Below the pieces are notes generated by a model. That model did no database searches, was not told where the DNA came from, and saw nothing but the letters and a program-made list of their open reading frames with translations. Made by a program: the position numbers and the translations under genes. 64,000 nucleotides of DNA from Actinoplanes palleronii (GTDB lineage: Bacteria > Actinomycetota > Actinomycetes > Mycobacteriales > Micromonosporaceae). Positions 1-9,544 of this stretch are shown one piece after another. Within the stretch, counting starts at the first letter, position 1; every line of letters starts with the position of its first letter. The DNA lies in contig NZ_BOMS01000025.1 of the NCBI RefSeq assembly GCF_016862315.1, positions 1 through 64,000 of the forward strand, in the 5' to 3' direction.

Positions 1-41
1 GGGGTGCCTCACGGGCCGTGAGGCACCCCTGAGCACCAGCC
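1..41. repeat. Truncated copy of a 53-bp palindromic repeat
   Basis: The window opens inside an imperfect palindrome. Bases 1-14 and 16-29 are exact reverse complements around a single base, and bases 19-41 match the right arm of the elements at 12160, 38190 and 38253 (shared CACCCCTGAG and CCAGCC). If all copies are 53 bp, about 12 bp are missing to the left. It starts 22 bp past the stop of the minus-strand MATE gene and could also act as its transcript end, although no T-run is visible. Confidence 0.7.
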
Positions 42-62
42 GGGACCGCACGCGGCCCACGC

Positions 63-1376
63 TCAGCGGGTGGCGCCGACCACCACCCATCGCGGGGAGC
101 GCCAGCGGGTGACCGTCGCGACCAGGCGGACCATGACGAACAACGCCAGGCCGGCCCACACCCCGCCCAGGCCGAGGTCGAACGCGTACGCCAGCCAGAT
201 CATCGGCAGGAAGCCGCACAGCGCGCCGAGGATCGTGGTGGTCCGCAGATAGGCGATGTCGCCGGCGCCGATCAGCACCCCGTCCAGCGCGTAGACCACC
301 CCGGCGAACGGCAGCAGCCCGACGAACCACGGCCAGATCACCGCGGTCTGCTCGCGCACCGACGGGTCACCGGTGAACCAGCCCGGGATCACCGAGGCGC
401 CGGCCGCCACCAGCGCCGCGAAGACCACCGCGGCCGCACCGCCGGCGATCGTCACCCGGCGGGCGACGTCCTTGGCCTGGTCCACGTCACCGGCCCCGAG
501 CGCCGCGCCGACCAGCGACTGCGCGGCGATCGCCACCGCGTCCAGCACCAGCGCGGCGAAGAACCACAACTGCAGCGCGATCTGGTGCGCGCCGACCGCG
601 GCGACGCCGAAGCGGGACGCGACTGCGGTCGCGGAGAGGAAGCAGGCCTGGAACGCGGCGCCCCGGATCAGCAGGTCGCGGCCGAGCACCACCTGCTGCA
701 GGATCACCGACGGCACCGGGCGCAACTGCCGGGTCTCACGGATCAGCGACCACAGGAAGAGCGCGCCACCGATCGACTGCGCGGTCACGTTCGCGATCGC
801 CGAGCCGGTCAGGCCCAGCCCGGCCGGGTAGACCAGCACCGGGCAGAGGACCGCGGAGAAGACGTTCGCGCCGAGCACGATGATCAGCGGGCGGCGGGTG
901 TTCTGCACGCCGCGCATCCAGCCGTTGCCGGCCGCGGCGAGCATCAGCCCGGGCGCGCCGAGGACGGCGATCCGCAGCCAGCCGGCCGCGGCGTCGGCGG
1001 TCTCCGGGTTCCCGGCCAGCGCGTGCGCGACCGGGCCGGCGAAGACCGTGCCGAGCACGACGAGCAGCAGGCCGAGGCCGAGCGCCAGCCAGGACGCCTG
1101 GACACCCTCGGCGACGGCGGCCGGGCGGTCACCCGCGCCGAAGCGGCGGGCGGCGCGTCCGGTCGTCCCGTACGCCATCAGCGTCCCGAACCAGACGGCG
1201 ACCGACATCACCGTGCCACCGACGGCGACCGCGGCCAGCGGGACCGGGCCGAGGTGGCCGACCACCGCGGTGTCCACCAGGACGTAGAGCGGTTCGGCGG
1301 CGAGCACCACGAGCGCCGGCAGGGCGAGCTTGGCGATCTGCCTGGTGCTGGCGGAGGACTGGACGGACAGGCTCAT
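63..1376 (-). CDS. MATE family multidrug/toxin exporter (DinF-like)
   Basis: A 437-residue integral membrane protein with about twelve hydrophobic segments in two similar halves, as in MATE cation-coupled antiporters. The N-terminal segment after residue 15 (ALPALVVLAAEPLYVLVDTA) followed by VGHLG is typical of the DinF branch, and the second half repeats the pattern around residues 235-300. Length matches the family (430-460). The likely role is export of cationic drugs or metabolites across the plasma membrane; the substrate cannot be read from sequence. It is last in the rimP-nusA-infB-rbfA-nrnA direction, a common actinobacterial position near truB, separated from the DHH gene by a gap with a terminator and a possible 30-residue gene. 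Confidence 0.9.
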   Translation of the reverse strand: MSLSVQSSASTRQIAKLALPALVVLAAEPLYVLVDTAVVGHLGPVPLAAVAVGGTVMSVAVWFGTLMAYGTTGRAARRFGAGDRPAAVAEGVQASWLALGLGLLLVVLGTVFAGPVAHALAGNPETADAAAGWLRIAVLGAPGLMLAAAGNGWMRGVQNTRRPLIIVLGANVFSAVLCPVLVYPAGLGLTGSAIANVTAQSIGGALFLWSLIRETRQLRPVPSVILQQVVLGRDLLIRGAAFQACFLSATAVASRFGVAAVGAHQIALQLWFFAALVLDAVAIAAQSLVGAALGAGDVDQAKDVARRVTIAGGAAAVVFAALVAAGASVIPGWFTGDPSVREQTAVIWPWFVGLLPFAGVVYALDGVLIGAGDIAYLRTTTILGALCGFLPMIWLAYAFDLGLGGVWAGLALFVMVRLVATVTRWRSPRWVVVGATR

Positions 1377-1435
1377 GGTGTCCCATGATGCCCGCCCAGC
1401 GGTAAGGGTTACAAGCCCAGTTGAGGCCTTACAAC

Positions 1436-1528
1436 CTACTGACGCGTGTCCAGTGAGGTCTGCAGCGCGCGACGCGCCTGCTCACGGGCGGCGTCGTCGG
1501 TGGGCTGCGGCTTCGGCTTGGCGGCCAT
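1436..1528 (-). CDS. Possible 30-residue small protein
   Basis: An ATG at 1528 is preceded 7-8 bases upstream by GGAAGGAAC, a good ribosome binding site. It opens a 30-codon frame encoding a charged peptide that begins MAAKPKPQPTDDAAREQARR and ends in TAG. The composition (Lys/Pro start, then an Ala/Arg/Glu/Gln helix-like stretch) is protein-like. It lies alone in the 463-bp gap between the MATE gene and the DHH gene, downstream of the terminator at 1794. I do not recognise a family. The ribosome site and clean start argue for expression, the short length against certainty. Confidence 0.45.
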   Translation of the reverse strand: MAAKPKPQPTDDAAREQARRALQTSLDTRQ

Positions 1529-1793
1529 GAGAGTGGTTCCTTCCAAAGTTTGGGTGGGGCGCACCGCGCAGCGGGCGCCCGGGAGCGGTCGAGCAGAGCG
1601 TCACGAGAGGCCGGTCCGGGATCGCCGGACGCCTGGCGGAGGTGACGCGCCCGGGGCGGTGGACCCGGGTGGGCTCGCGGTCTCGCGGTGGCGGAGGTGT
1701 CAGCCGCACGAAACCAAATCACCGTTCAGCACTCAAACTAACGTTCAGTCAGCCCCGCGCAGGGTGGGATCCCGGGATCCGGGAAGAAAAGAA
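1529..1793. other. Gap upstream of small ORF; possible promoter/operator
   Basis: No gene seen. The stretch 1705-1760 is clearly less GC-rich than its surroundings and holds two direct copies of CTGAACG (on the minus strand) about 21 bp apart, placed where a minus-strand promoter for the small ORF or the MATE gene would be. No confident -35/-10 pair. Confidence 0.3.
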
Positions 1794-1821
1794 GGGGGCC
1801 ACCCCTTCGGGCGACCCCCTA
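1783..1821 (-). terminator. Intrinsic terminator after the DHH phosphoesterase gene
   Basis: Read on the minus strand, GGGGGTCGCCC pairs with GGGGTGGCCCCC around a GAA loop (two wobble pairs) and is followed directly by the T-rich run TTCTTTTCTT. It starts about 20 bp after the DHH stop. Confidence 0.75.
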
Positions 1822-1839
1822 TGAGCTGTTGAAACAGCG

Positions 1840-2859
1840 TCAGGTCAGATAATCGTCAAGAAGCCGACGCACAGTGGCCACCACGTCACCCGCAGCACCG
1901 TGACCGGTGAAGCCGGCCGCCAGGCGGTGACCCCCGCCACCCTGCGAGATGGCCAGGCGGCTCACGTCGACAGCGCCCTTGCTGCGCAGCGACACCGCCC
2001 ACTGCCCGTCGGCGATCTCCTTGACCAGCACCGTCACGTCCGCCTCGGCGACCGAGCGGACCGGGTCGATCAGGGTGTCCAGCACATAGGGCGGCTGCGC
2101 GTGCCGGGCCAGGTCGGCCAGCGTGGCATACGTCCAGACCAGACCGAGCCCGCCGGCCGCGGCCGGATCCAGCACCGCCCGGCCGAGCACCTCACCGGCC
2201 AGTTTCATCGCGCCGAACGGCTTGGTGTCGAAGATCCGCCGGGAGATGTCACCGGGCCGCAGCCCGGTGGCGATCAGCCGGGCGGCCAGCTCGTGCACCG
2301 CCACCGTGGTCATGTCGAACTTGAACGAGCCGGTGTCGGTCGCCAGCGCGACGTAGAAGCACTCGGCGATCGCCGCGTCCAGCGGCACACCGAGCCGGGT
2401 GATCAGCTGCTCGGCGAGCACCGAGGTGGCCGCGGCGTGCGGGTCCACCAGCCGGATCGTGCCGAACCCGGTGTTCGACGCGTGGTGGTCGACGACCACG
2501 CTGACCGGCGCGGCCTCGACCAGGGCCGCGAGGCCACCGAGCCGTGACTCACTGGCCACGTCGAAGACCAGGACCAGGGCGGGCTCCGGAAAGCTGTCCG
2601 CTTCCGGCACCAGCAGCTCGAGGCCCGGCATCTCGGCGTACGGATCGGGCACCCGGAAGTCGCCCGGAAACGTCGCCCGGACCCGCGAATACCCGAGCCG
2701 TCGCAGCCCCAGCCCGAAACCGAGCATGCTGCCGAGCGCGTCCCCGTCCGGGCTCACGTGGCAGATCAGCTGGATCTCGGCGTCACCGCCGAGCGCGCGG
2801 ACCGCCGCGACGGCGGCGTCCCACTGCTCGGCGGCAGGCCCGCTGGACGACTCGGTCAC
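1840..2859 (-). CDS. nrnA: DHH/DHHA1 phosphoesterase, NrnA-like oligoribonuclease/pAp phosphatase
   Basis: A 339-residue DHH-superfamily phosphoesterase. Metal-binding motifs are visible in order: HVSPDGDALGS near residue 35, a DVAS aspartate near 100, and VVDHHASN near 122, then a DHHA1 domain ending with GGGGHRLAAGF. NrnA enzymes degrade 2-5-nt RNA fragments to mononucleotides and dephosphorylate pAp in the cytoplasm. The GTG start overlaps the rbfA stop by four bases (GTGA), so the two are translationally coupled; rbfA-nrnA adjacency is standard in Actinomycetota and Firmicutes. The symbol follows family and context; relatives also act on c-di-AMP or pApA. Confidence 0.9.
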   Translation of the reverse strand: MTESSSGPAAEQWDAAVAAVRALGGDAEIQLICHVSPDGDALGSMLGFGLGLRRLGYSRVRATFPGDFRVPDPYAEMPGLELLVPEADSFPEPALVLVFDVASESRLGGLAALVEAAPVSVVVDHHASNTGFGTIRLVDPHAAATSVLAEQLITRLGVPLDAAIAECFYVALATDTGSFKFDMTTVAVHELAARLIATGLRPGDISRRIFDTKPFGAMKLAGEVLGRAVLDPAAAGGLGLVWTYATLADLARHAQPPYVLDTLIDPVRSVAEADVTVLVKEIADGQWAVSLRSKGAVDVSRLAISQGGGGHRLAAGFTGHGAAGDVVATVRRLLDDYLT

Positions 2860-3341
2860 CCGATTTCCTTGCGGGCACCGACCCGCTCGGACTCATCCTC
2901 GTCGTCGTCGACCTCGTCCTCGTCGCTCTTGTACGGGTCCGGCTCGCCGGCGTACTCCTTGCCGGCCGCGAGCCGCTCGATCTCCTCGTCGCGGTGCTTC
3001 GCCGCGGCCAGCAGATCGTCGATCTCCTTGACGTTGTCGAGCACGTTGTCGAGCTTGAACGCCAGGCTCGGTGAGTGCCGCAGCTTGAGCGCGTGACCGA
3101 CCCGGGTGCGCAGCATCCCCTTGGCGCTCTCCAGCGCCGCCGCGGTGCCGGCCTGCTCGACCACGTCACCCAGGACGGTATAGAAAACGGTCGCCTCACG
3201 GAGGTCACCGGTGATCCGGGCGTCCGTGATCGTCACCATGCCGAGGCGGGGATCCTTGATCTCCCGCACCAGCGAAGCCACCAGCTCACGGATACGCTCC
3301 GCGTGCCGACGCGTCTTGGCCGGATCCGACATCTCGCCCAC
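2856..3341 (-). CDS. rbfA: 30S ribosome-binding factor A
   Basis: Ribosome maturation factor that binds 16S rRNA helix 1 in the assembling 30S subunit. The core starts DPAKTRRHAERIRELVASLV and has the KH-type fold expected, including DPRLGMVTITD near residue 30 and RHSPSLAFKLDN near 88. The tail (about residue 125 on) is acidic and probably disordered. The first ATG at 3341 gives MGEM; the second at 3332 gives the more usual MSDPAKT start, so the true protein may be three residues shorter. It precedes nrnA with a 4-bp overlap and follows DUF503 by a 104-bp gap. Confidence 0.95.
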   Translation of the reverse strand: MGEMSDPAKTRRHAERIRELVASLVREIKDPRLGMVTITDARITGDLREATVFYTVLGDVVEQAGTAAALESAKGMLRTRVGHALKLRHSPSLAFKLDNVLDNVKEIDDLLAAAKHRDEEIERLAAGKEYAGEPDPYKSDEDEVDDDEDESERVGARKEIG

Positions 3342-3445
3342 CTCCGACTGTGTAACCCGCGGGTTTCATGACCCCGCCCAACTGGTGAAGCGTACCCAGG
3401 CGACATTGCCTGGCCACTACCTGGTTTTGCCCATGACGGGCGTAC

Positions 3446-3739
3446 TCAGTCGTCGTCGCCGTAGAGGCGACGCCTGACCGAGAGCAATTCGATCTCCGGG
3501 CGACCGGCCATCTGGTTCTCGCAGGTGTCGATCACCGCGCGCGCCTGCGCGGGATCGGGCGCGACGATGGCCACCCCGACCTGCGCCCGGCCGTGCAAGT
3601 CGTGGAAACCGACCTCGGCGACGCTCACCTCGAACTTCTTCAGCATCGCGATGATCGGGCGGAGGTACGAACGTTTCTGCTTCAAGGACCGGGAGTCGCC
3701 GGGCAGGAGCAGGTCGAAGACTGCAGTCTCGGTATACAT
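3446..3739 (-). CDS. DUF503 family protein (YlxP-like)
   Basis: A 97-residue protein of the DUF503/YlxP family, recognised by the start MYTETAVFDLLLPGDSRSLK, the central EVGFHDLHGRAQVGVAIVA and the short ferredoxin-like size. Members are almost always encoded between infB and rbfA, as here. Biochemical function is not established; a role in ribosome or tRNA/RNA biology is inferred from conserved context. About 35 bp separate it from the methyltransferase gene upstream. Confidence 0.9.
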   Translation of the reverse strand: MYTETAVFDLLLPGDSRSLKQKRSYLRPIIAMLKKFEVSVAEVGFHDLHGRAQVGVAIVAPDPAQARAVIDTCENQMAGRPEIELLSVRRRLYGDDD

Positions 3740-3773
3740 CAGCGAGACAGGCTACGCCCCGGCCCGCCGCTGG

Positions 3774-4799
3774 TCAGCTCGTTTTCCGGGCCACCACCAC
3801 GTCACGCTCGATGCCCTGGTCGACGCGGTGCGCCAGCGGCGCGTGCTCGACGAGTTCCAGACCGGCCGCCAGCAGGATGTCCTCGGCGAGCTCCCGCCGG
3901 GCGACCTTGGTGTTCCAGGACAGCCCGATCGCGCCGCCCGGGCGCAGCAGCGGCAGCCACTCCGGCACGGCCCGCTCCAGCAGGTCCAGCGGGCGCCGGG
4001 AGATCCCGCCGTTGTCGTCGTAGGAGCCGTGCGCCACCCCGTACGGCAGGTCGGTCACCAGCACGTCCGCGAAGTTGCCGCGGATCAGCCCGTCCAGCTG
4101 GGTGGTGTCGGCCTCCAGCACCGTCAGCTTCTGCACCGCGCCGGCCTTGTGGTCGTCCTTGCTGGCGGCCATGGTGACCTCCAGCCGGCGGGCGGCCCGG
4201 CGACCCTGGCGGCGCATCGGCACCAGCTCGGCGGTGTGCTTGAGCCGCTTGCGCTTCAGCCACGTCTGCAGGAACAGCTTGTACGCCTCGACGTCCTTGC
4301 CGTCGATCTCCACGCCCACCGCGTCGTAGCCGTACATCAGCGCCTGGTTGAGCGTGGTGCCGCGGCCGCAGAGCGGGTCGAGCACGGTGAGGTGACCGTC
4401 GAGCATCTTCTCCGCCGAGGCCGAGGCGAGCAGGGTCAGGTTCAGCACGAGCTTGGTGAACTGCTCGTTGGTCTTCCCGGCGTACTTCGGGATGGTGATC
4501 AGGTCGCTGTCGTACTGCGCCAGCGCGGTCATCGTGACCGGGCGCAGCAGGTCGCCGTCGAGCAGCTCGAACAGGGCGTAGGCCGACGACAGGTTGCTCA
4601 GGTAGGCGACGTCCCGCGCGCTCAGGGCGGCGGTGAACGTCACGTACTCCACCCCGCCGATCACAGCCAGCCCGATCTCGTCCAGCTCGCCGGAGAGCAC
4701 CGGCGCGAACGCGGCCAGCTCCGCCTGGGACATGCGGGACGCCTGGTCGGCGTAGACACGGTTGGCGGACGGAGCGAGCAACATGGCGTAGCGGGACAT
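3774..4799 (-). CDS. TRM11-like class I SAM-dependent methyltransferase
   Basis: A 341-residue protein with a Rossmann methyltransferase core in the second half: the SAM-binding motif LDPLCGRGTTLNQAL at about residue 140, the acidic VGVEID strand end at about 161, and the catalytic N/D-PPY-type motif TDLPYG at about 249. This last motif is typical of enzymes that methylate an exocyclic amine of RNA or DNA bases, and the architecture resembles the archaeal/eukaryotic Trm11 tRNA guanosine group. Start at 4799 chosen for the GGGAGG site ten bases upstream; an in-frame extension to 4862 lacks one. It sits between infB and DUF503, where many actinobacteria have nothing; target unknown. Confidence 0.85.
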   Translation of the reverse strand: MSRYAMLLAPSANRVYADQASRMSQAELAAFAPVLSGELDEIGLAVIGGVEYVTFTAALSARDVAYLSNLSSAYALFELLDGDLLRPVTMTALAQYDSDLITIPKYAGKTNEQFTKLVLNLTLLASASAEKMLDGHLTVLDPLCGRGTTLNQALMYGYDAVGVEIDGKDVEAYKLFLQTWLKRKRLKHTAELVPMRRQGRRAARRLEVTMAASKDDHKAGAVQKLTVLEADTTQLDGLIRGNFADVLVTDLPYGVAHGSYDDNGGISRRPLDLLERAVPEWLPLLRPGGAIGLSWNTKVARRELAEDILLAAGLELVEHAPLAHRVDQGIERDVVVARKTS

Positions 4800-4881
4800 G
4801 CCGCACATCCTCCCAGCCCCGGCCGCGCCGCCCCAAATCCGGGGCTCGGGGGTGACGCTCACGGCGTACCGGAAAAGAAGC

Positions 4882-4907
4882 GGCCCCGACGCCGAAGCGC
4901 CGGGGCC
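4882..4907 (-). terminator. Intrinsic terminator after infB
   Basis: On the minus strand GGCCCCGGCGC pairs with GCGTCGGGGCC (one G-T pair) around a TTCG tetraloop, followed by CGCTTCTTTTCC. It lies 20 bp past the infB stop and separates infB from the methyltransferase gene. Confidence 0.8.
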
Positions 4908-4927
4908 ACCAGAAACTCAGCGGGGCA

Positions 4928-7900
4928 TTACGCCCGCGGCTTCTCCCGCATCTCCCAGGTCTCGATCACGTCGCCGATCTGCGGCGTGCCGAAGCCCTGC
5001 AGCGTCAGACCACACTCGAAGCCCTCGCGGACCTCGGTCGCGTCGTCCTTGAACCGCTTGAGCGAGCTGATCGTGACGTTGTCCGCCACCACGGTGCCTT
5101 CCCGGAGGATGCGCGCCTTGGTGTTGCGACGGAGCAGGCCCGACCGGACGATACAGCCGGCGATGAGGCCGATCTTGGACGAGCGGAAGACCTCGCGGAT
5201 CTCCGCGGTGCCCAGCTCGACCTCCTCGTACTCCGGCTTGAGCAGGCCCTTGAGCGCCGCCTCGATCTCCTCGATGGCCTGGTAGATCACGCTGTAGTAG
5301 CGGATCTCCACGCTGGCGCGGTCGGCCATTTCCTTGACCTTGCTGGAGGCCCGGACGTTGAAGCCGATGATCGTCGCGGTCTGCTCGGACGAGGCCGACG
5401 CCAGGTTGACGTCGCTCTCGGTGATCGCACCGACACCGCGGTGGATGACCTTGAGCTGGATCTCGTCCGGGATCTCGATCTTGAACAGCGCGTCTTCGAG
5501 AGCCTCGACCGAACCCGAGCTGTCGCCCTTGATGACCAGCGTGAGCGAGGTCTTCTCGCCCTCCTTCAGCTGGGCCATGAGCGTCTCGAGAGTGGCCTTG
5601 GCACCCGAGTTGGCGAACGAGGCCGCACGACGGCGAGCCTGCCGCTGCTCGGCGATCTGCCGGACCGTGCGGTCGTCCGCAGCCGCCAGGAACGTGTCGC
5701 CGGCGCTGGGCACCGACGTCAGACCCAGGACCAGCACGGGACGGGCCGGACCGGCCTCGGCGACGTTGTTGCCGTTCTCGTCGAGCATGGCGCGGACGCG
5801 ACCGTGCGCGCCACCCGCCACGATCGAGTCGCCGGCCCGCAGCGTGCCCTTCTGGACCAGGACGGTCGCGACCGCACCGCGGCCCTTGTCGAGGTGCGCC
5901 TCGACCGCGACACCCTGCGCCGGCCCGTCGATCGGAGCGGTGAGCTCCAGCGACGCGTCGGCGGTCAGCAGGATCGCCTCGAGCAGCTCGTCGATGCCGA
6001 TACCCGGCTTCGCGGCCACGTTCACGAACATCGTGTCGCCGCCGTACTCCTCGGCGAGCAGGCCGTAGTCCGTCAGCTGCTGCCGGACCTTGTCCGGGTT
6101 GGCGTCCGGCTTGTCGACCTTGTTGACCGCGACCACGATCGGCACACCGGCCGCCTTGGCGTGGTTCAACGCCTCGACCGTCTGCGGCATGACGCCGTCG
6201 TCGGCCGCGACCACGAGGATCACGATGTCGGTCACCTGGGCACCACGAGCACGCATGGCGGTGAACGCCTCGTGACCCGGGGTGTCGATGAAGGTGATCG
6301 CGCGCTCTTCGCCCTGGTGGGGGACGACGACCTGGTAGGCACCGATGTGCTGGGTGATGCCACCCGCTTCGCCGGCGACCACGTTGGTCTTGCGGATCGC
6401 GTCGAGCAGCTTCGTCTTACCGTGGTCGACGTGACCCATGACGGTCACCACCGGCGGACGAATGACCAGACGGTCCTCGGCCACCTCGGCGTCGAGGTCG
6501 ATGTTGAACCGCGACAGGAGCTCACGGTCCTCGTCCTCGGGGCTGACGATCTGGAGCTCGAAGCCGAGGTGCTCGGCGAGGAGGCCCAGGGTGTCGTCGG
6601 AGCACGACTGCGTCGCCGTGACCATCTCACCCAGGTTGAACATCTCCTGGACGAGCGAGCCCGGGTTGGCGTTGATCTTGTCGGCGAAGTCGGAGAGCGA
6701 CGCGCCGCGGGAGAGCCGGATCTCCTGGCCCTGACCACGCGGAGCGCCGGAGCTCATCTGCGGGGCGGACAGGTTGTCAAACTCTTGACGACGCTGCTTC
6801 TTCGACTTCCGGCCACGGGTCGGCCGGCCACCGGGACGCCCGAAGGCACCCGCCGCACCGCCACCGCGACCACGGCCACCGGCGCCACCGGGACGACCCG
6901 GAGCACCCGAGCTGGCCGGACCACCGGTACCGCCGCCGGGGCCACCACGGTAGCCACCGCCACCGCCGGCACCGCCGCCACCACCGGGACGGAAACCGCC
7001 ACCGCCACCGCCACCGGGACGGAAACCGCCACCGGCACCGGCACCGGGACCACCCGGACGGAAGCCACCGCCACCGCCACCGGGACCGCCACGACCCGCA
7101 CCGGGACCACCGGGACGGCCAGCGCCGCCACCGGGACCACCGCGACCGGCACCACCGGGACCGGCGGGCCGCTGCGAGGGCATGGACGCCGGGCTGGGCC
7201 GAGGCGGCATCGAGGCCGGGCTCGGGCGCGGCGGCATGCCGGGCTGGTTGGGACGCGGCATCTGAGACGGCGACGGCCGCTGCGCGGCACCGCCGGAGAC
7301 ACCGAACGGGTTGTTACCCGGACCACGAGCCGGGGGACGCGGAGCGCCACCGGCCGGACCCGGACGGGGACCACCCTGGCCGGGCTGGTTGCCACCGGTG
7401 CGGCCGGCGGCCGGGGAACCCGGACGCGGAGCCATGCCACCGGGGCCGCCAGGACCGCCCGGACGCGGGCCACGCGGGCCGGCGTCGGTGGGGTTCTGCG
7501 GGCTGGGGCGACGCTCGGCATCCCGGGTGCGGGCTGCCGACGCGGCCTGGGCCGCCTTGACGGAGGCCTCCTGCTCGGCCTTCAGCGCCGAGGCGCGCGC
7601 CTCGGCGGCCGCCACCTCGATGTCGTGCGCGCTGGCCGGCTTGGCGACCGGGCCGGGCGTCGGGCCCGGACGGCCGGGCATGGCCGGCTTCGGCCGCACG
7701 AACGGACCGGGCGCCGGAGCGGCCGGGGACGTCGGAGCGGCAGACGTGCCCGGAGCGGGCGGCGGGCCGGGACGGCGCGGCGGACCGGGCCGGGCGCCGG
7801 ACGGGCCGGGACGCGGAGCCCCGGACGGAGTGGCGACGCCACCGGACGAGGCGGAGTCGGACGCCGCAGCGGCCGGAGCCGCCGGAGCGTTGCCGCCGGC

Positions 7901-8056
7901 CTCGAGGGCGCCACGGAGCCGGCGAGCCACGGGGGCCTCGACGGTGCTCGATGCGGATTTAACGAACTCGCCCATGTCTTTCAATGTGGCGAGCACGGTC
8001 TTGCTGTCGACCCCGAGCTCTTTGGCGAGCTCGTGAACGCGGGCCTTGCCTGGCAC
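4928..8056 (-). CDS. infB: Translation initiation factor IF-2
   Basis: GTPase that delivers initiator tRNA to the 30S subunit. An IF2_N segment ([19 protein letters not shown]) opens the protein, followed by a long Gly/Pro/Arg-rich disordered stretch (about residues 60-430) with runs of [10 protein letters not shown] and PRPSPASMP repeats, a second IF2_N-like helix ([11 protein letters not shown]), and the G domain with [18 protein letters not shown] and NKVDK; beta-barrel and C-terminal domains follow. About 1042 residues. I chose GTG at 8056 (PGKARVHEL) because AGGAG lies just upstream; an ATG at 8068 adds four residues. The repeat-rich linker is longer than in E. coli but usual for high-GC actinomycetes. 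Confidence 0.97.
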   Translation of the reverse strand: MPGKARVHELAKELGVDSKTVLATLKDMGEFVKSASSTVEAPVARRLRGALEAGGNAPAAPAAAASDSASSGGVATPSGAPRPGPSGARPGPPRRPGPPPAPGTSAAPTSPAAPAPGPFVRPKPAMPGRPGPTPGPVAKPASAHDIEVAAAEARASALKAEQEASVKAAQAASAARTRDAERRPSPQNPTDAGPRGPRPGGPGGPGGMAPRPGSPAAGRTGGNQPGQGGPRPGPAGGAPRPPARGPGNNPFGVSGGAAQRPSPSQMPRPNQPGMPPRPSPASMPPRPSPASMPSQRPAGPGGAGRGGPGGGAGRPGGPGAGRGGPGGGGGGFRPGGPGAGAGGGFRPGGGGGGGFRPGGGGGAGGGGGYRGGPGGGTGGPASSGAPGRPGGAGGRGRGGGAAGAFGRPGGRPTRGRKSKKQRRQEFDNLSAPQMSSGAPRGQGQEIRLSRGASLSDFADKINANPGSLVQEMFNLGEMVTATQSCSDDTLGLLAEHLGFELQIVSPEDEDRELLSRFNIDLDAEVAEDRLVIRPPVVTVMGHVDHGKTKLLDAIRKTNVVAGEAGGITQHIGAYQVVVPHQGEERAITFIDTPGHEAFTAMRARGAQVTDIVILVVAADDGVMPQTVEALNHAKAAGVPIVVAVNKVDKPDANPDKVRQQLTDYGLLAEEYGGDTMFVNVAAKPGIGIDELLEAILLTADASLELTAPIDGPAQGVAVEAHLDKGRGAVATVLVQKGTLRAGDSIVAGGAHGRVRAMLDENGNNVAEAGPARPVLVLGLTSVPSAGDTFLAAADDRTVRQIAEQRQARRRAASFANSGAKATLETLMAQLKEGEKTSLTLVIKGDSSGSVEALEDALFKIEIPDEIQLKVIHRGVGAITESDVNLASASSEQTATIIGFNVRASSKVKEMADRASVEIRYYSVIYQAIEEIEAALKGLLKPEYEEVELGTAEIREVFRSSKIGLIAGCIVRSGLLRRNTKARILREGTVVADNVTISSLKRFKDDATEVREGFECGLTLQGFGTPQIGDVIETWEMREKPRA

Positions 8057-8163
8057 TGCACTCCTCATCTCGAGGTCGTGCGAGCAGTACCCGCACTGAC
8101 CTCACTCGTGCACTAGAAGCCTGGTCATTTCAGGGACTTCATCGAGTGCTCATCTGGGTCGTC

Positions 8164-8550
8164 CTACCTTGCTGGGACGTGACGGGGCTTTGACGCCTCG
8201 TCATCGGTGGTTCCGGACGGCACGGAGACCGTTCGGATGTGCTCGGCAAGCAATCCGGCGTCAGCAACACCGGTGAGACGCAACGCACGCCCGAAGGCGC
8301 GACGGCGCTCCGCCTGCGCGAAGCAGGCCGGATCGGGATGCACATGTGCTCCCCGGCCCGGCAGTCGGCGGTTTGGATCTGGCAGAAGCCTGAGGTCTCC
8401 CTCGGATCCTGCCGCGACGAACCGGAGTAATGAAGCGGCCGGTGCGCGGTTGCGGCAGCCGACGCAGGTTCGCGTCGGTCCGACCGAGGAGAAGTCTACC
8501 CCTCGATCGCGGCGACCGCGTATCCGGTCAGTTCCCCGCCTCGGCCGCAT
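8164..8550 (-). CDS. ylxR: YlxR family RNA-binding protein (DUF448)
   Basis: Small basic protein of the YlxR family, identified by the [20 protein letters not shown] motif at about residue 26 and the [13 protein letters not shown] / AFGRALR pair in the second half. YlxR is encoded between nusA and infB in most Gram-positive bacteria; it binds RNA and, in Bacillus relatives, affects RNase P and gene expression. The ATG at 8550 overlaps the nusA end by 23 bp, and no better internal start is visible, so the first 20 residues (Arg-rich) may be translated or the real start may be non-standard. Confidence 0.88.
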   Translation of the reverse strand: MRPRRGTDRIRGRRDRGVDFSSVGPTRTCVGCRNRAPAASLLRFVAAGSEGDLRLLPDPNRRLPGRGAHVHPDPACFAQAERRRAFGRALRLTGVADAGLLAEHIRTVSVPSGTTDDEASKPRHVPAR

Positions 8551-9544
8551 GACGGTCCGCGCTCGGAGCGGGTTCGTTGTCCGGCCGGATGTCGATGCGC
8601 CAACCGGTGAGCCGGGCGGCGAGCCGGGCGTTCTGACCTTCCCGTCCGATCGCCAGCGACAGCTGGAAATCTGGCACGGTCACCCGGGCCGTCCGGGTGG
8701 CCAGATCGACCACGTCGACCCGCAGCGCCTTGGCCGGCGACAGCGCGTTGCCGACGAACTGGGCCGGGTCGTCCGACCAGTCGATGATGTCGATCTTCTC
8801 GCCGTGCAGCTCGCTCATCACCGCGCGGACCCGCTGGCCCATCGGGCCGATGCAGGCGCCCTTGGCGTTCACGCCCTGGACCGTCGACTTCACCGCGATC
8901 TTCGTACGGTGACCTGACTCACGCGCGATCGCGGCGATCTCCACGGTCCCGTCGGCGATCTCCGGCACCTCGAGCGCGAACAGCTTCTTGACCAGCGCCG
9001 GGTGCGAGCGGGACAGGGTGATCTGCGGACCGCGGAACCCCTTGGCCACGTGCACCACGATGCAGCGCAGCCGGGAACCGTGCTCGTACGACTCGCCCGG
9101 GACCTGCTCGGACTGCGGCAGCACCGCCTCGACCTTGCCCAGGTCGACGATCACGATGCCCTTCTCGGCACGCGCGGCGTCGGCCTGCACCACACCGGTG
9201 ATCAGATCACCGTCGCGGCCCGCGTACTCACCGAAGTGCTGCTCGTCGGTCGCCTCGCGGAGCCGCTGCAGGATGACCTGCTTGGCGGTCATCGCGGCGA
9301 TCCGGCCGAAGTCGTGCGGGGTGTCGTCCCACTCGCGGACCAGCGTGCCGTCCGCGTCCAGCTCCTGCGCCAGCACCGAGGCGACGCCGGTCTTGCGGTT
9401 GATCTCCACCCGGGCGTGACTCTCCGGCCCGTCGGTGTGGCGGTACGCGGTGAGCAGCGCGGTCTCGATAGCCGAGATGATCGTCTCGAACGGGATCTCC
9501 CGCTCGCGCTCCAGGGCGCGCAGCGCCGCGAGGTCGATGTTCAC
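8528..9544 (-). CDS. nusA: Transcription termination/antitermination factor NusA
   Basis: A 338-residue NusA: N-terminal RNA-polymerase-binding domain ([20 protein letters not shown]), an S1 domain around residues 105-180, and two KH domains with [14 protein letters not shown] near 226 and [18 protein letters not shown] near 295. It lacks the C-terminal acidic repeats of the E. coli protein, as usual in Actinomycetota. It modulates pausing, termination and rRNA antitermination. The GTG start overlaps rimP's stop by four bases; ylxR and infB follow, forming the classical rimP-nusA-ylxR-infB operon. Confidence 0.97.
   Translation of the reverse strand: MNIDLAALRALEREREIPFETIISAIETALLTAYRHTDGPESHARVEINRKTGVASVLAQELDADGTLVREWDDTPHDFGRIAAMTAKQVILQRLREATDEQHFGEYAGRDGDLITGVVQADAARAEKGIVIVDLGKVEAVLPQSEQVPGESYEHGSRLRCIVVHVAKGFRGPQITLSRSHPALVKKLFALEVPEIADGTVEIAAIARESGHRTKIAVKSTVQGVNAKGACIGPMGQRVRAVMSELHGEKIDIIDWSDDPAQFVGNALSPAKALRVDVVDLATRTARVTVPDFQLSLAIGREGQNARLAARLTGWRIDIRPDNEPAPSADRHAAEAGN

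Noticed and set aside
2758..3096. Long reading frames on the plus strand across rbfA, infB, nusA, rpsB and other genes
   Set aside because: They are antisense to well-identified genes, with Arg/Pro/Ala-rich random composition that follows from the high GC content.
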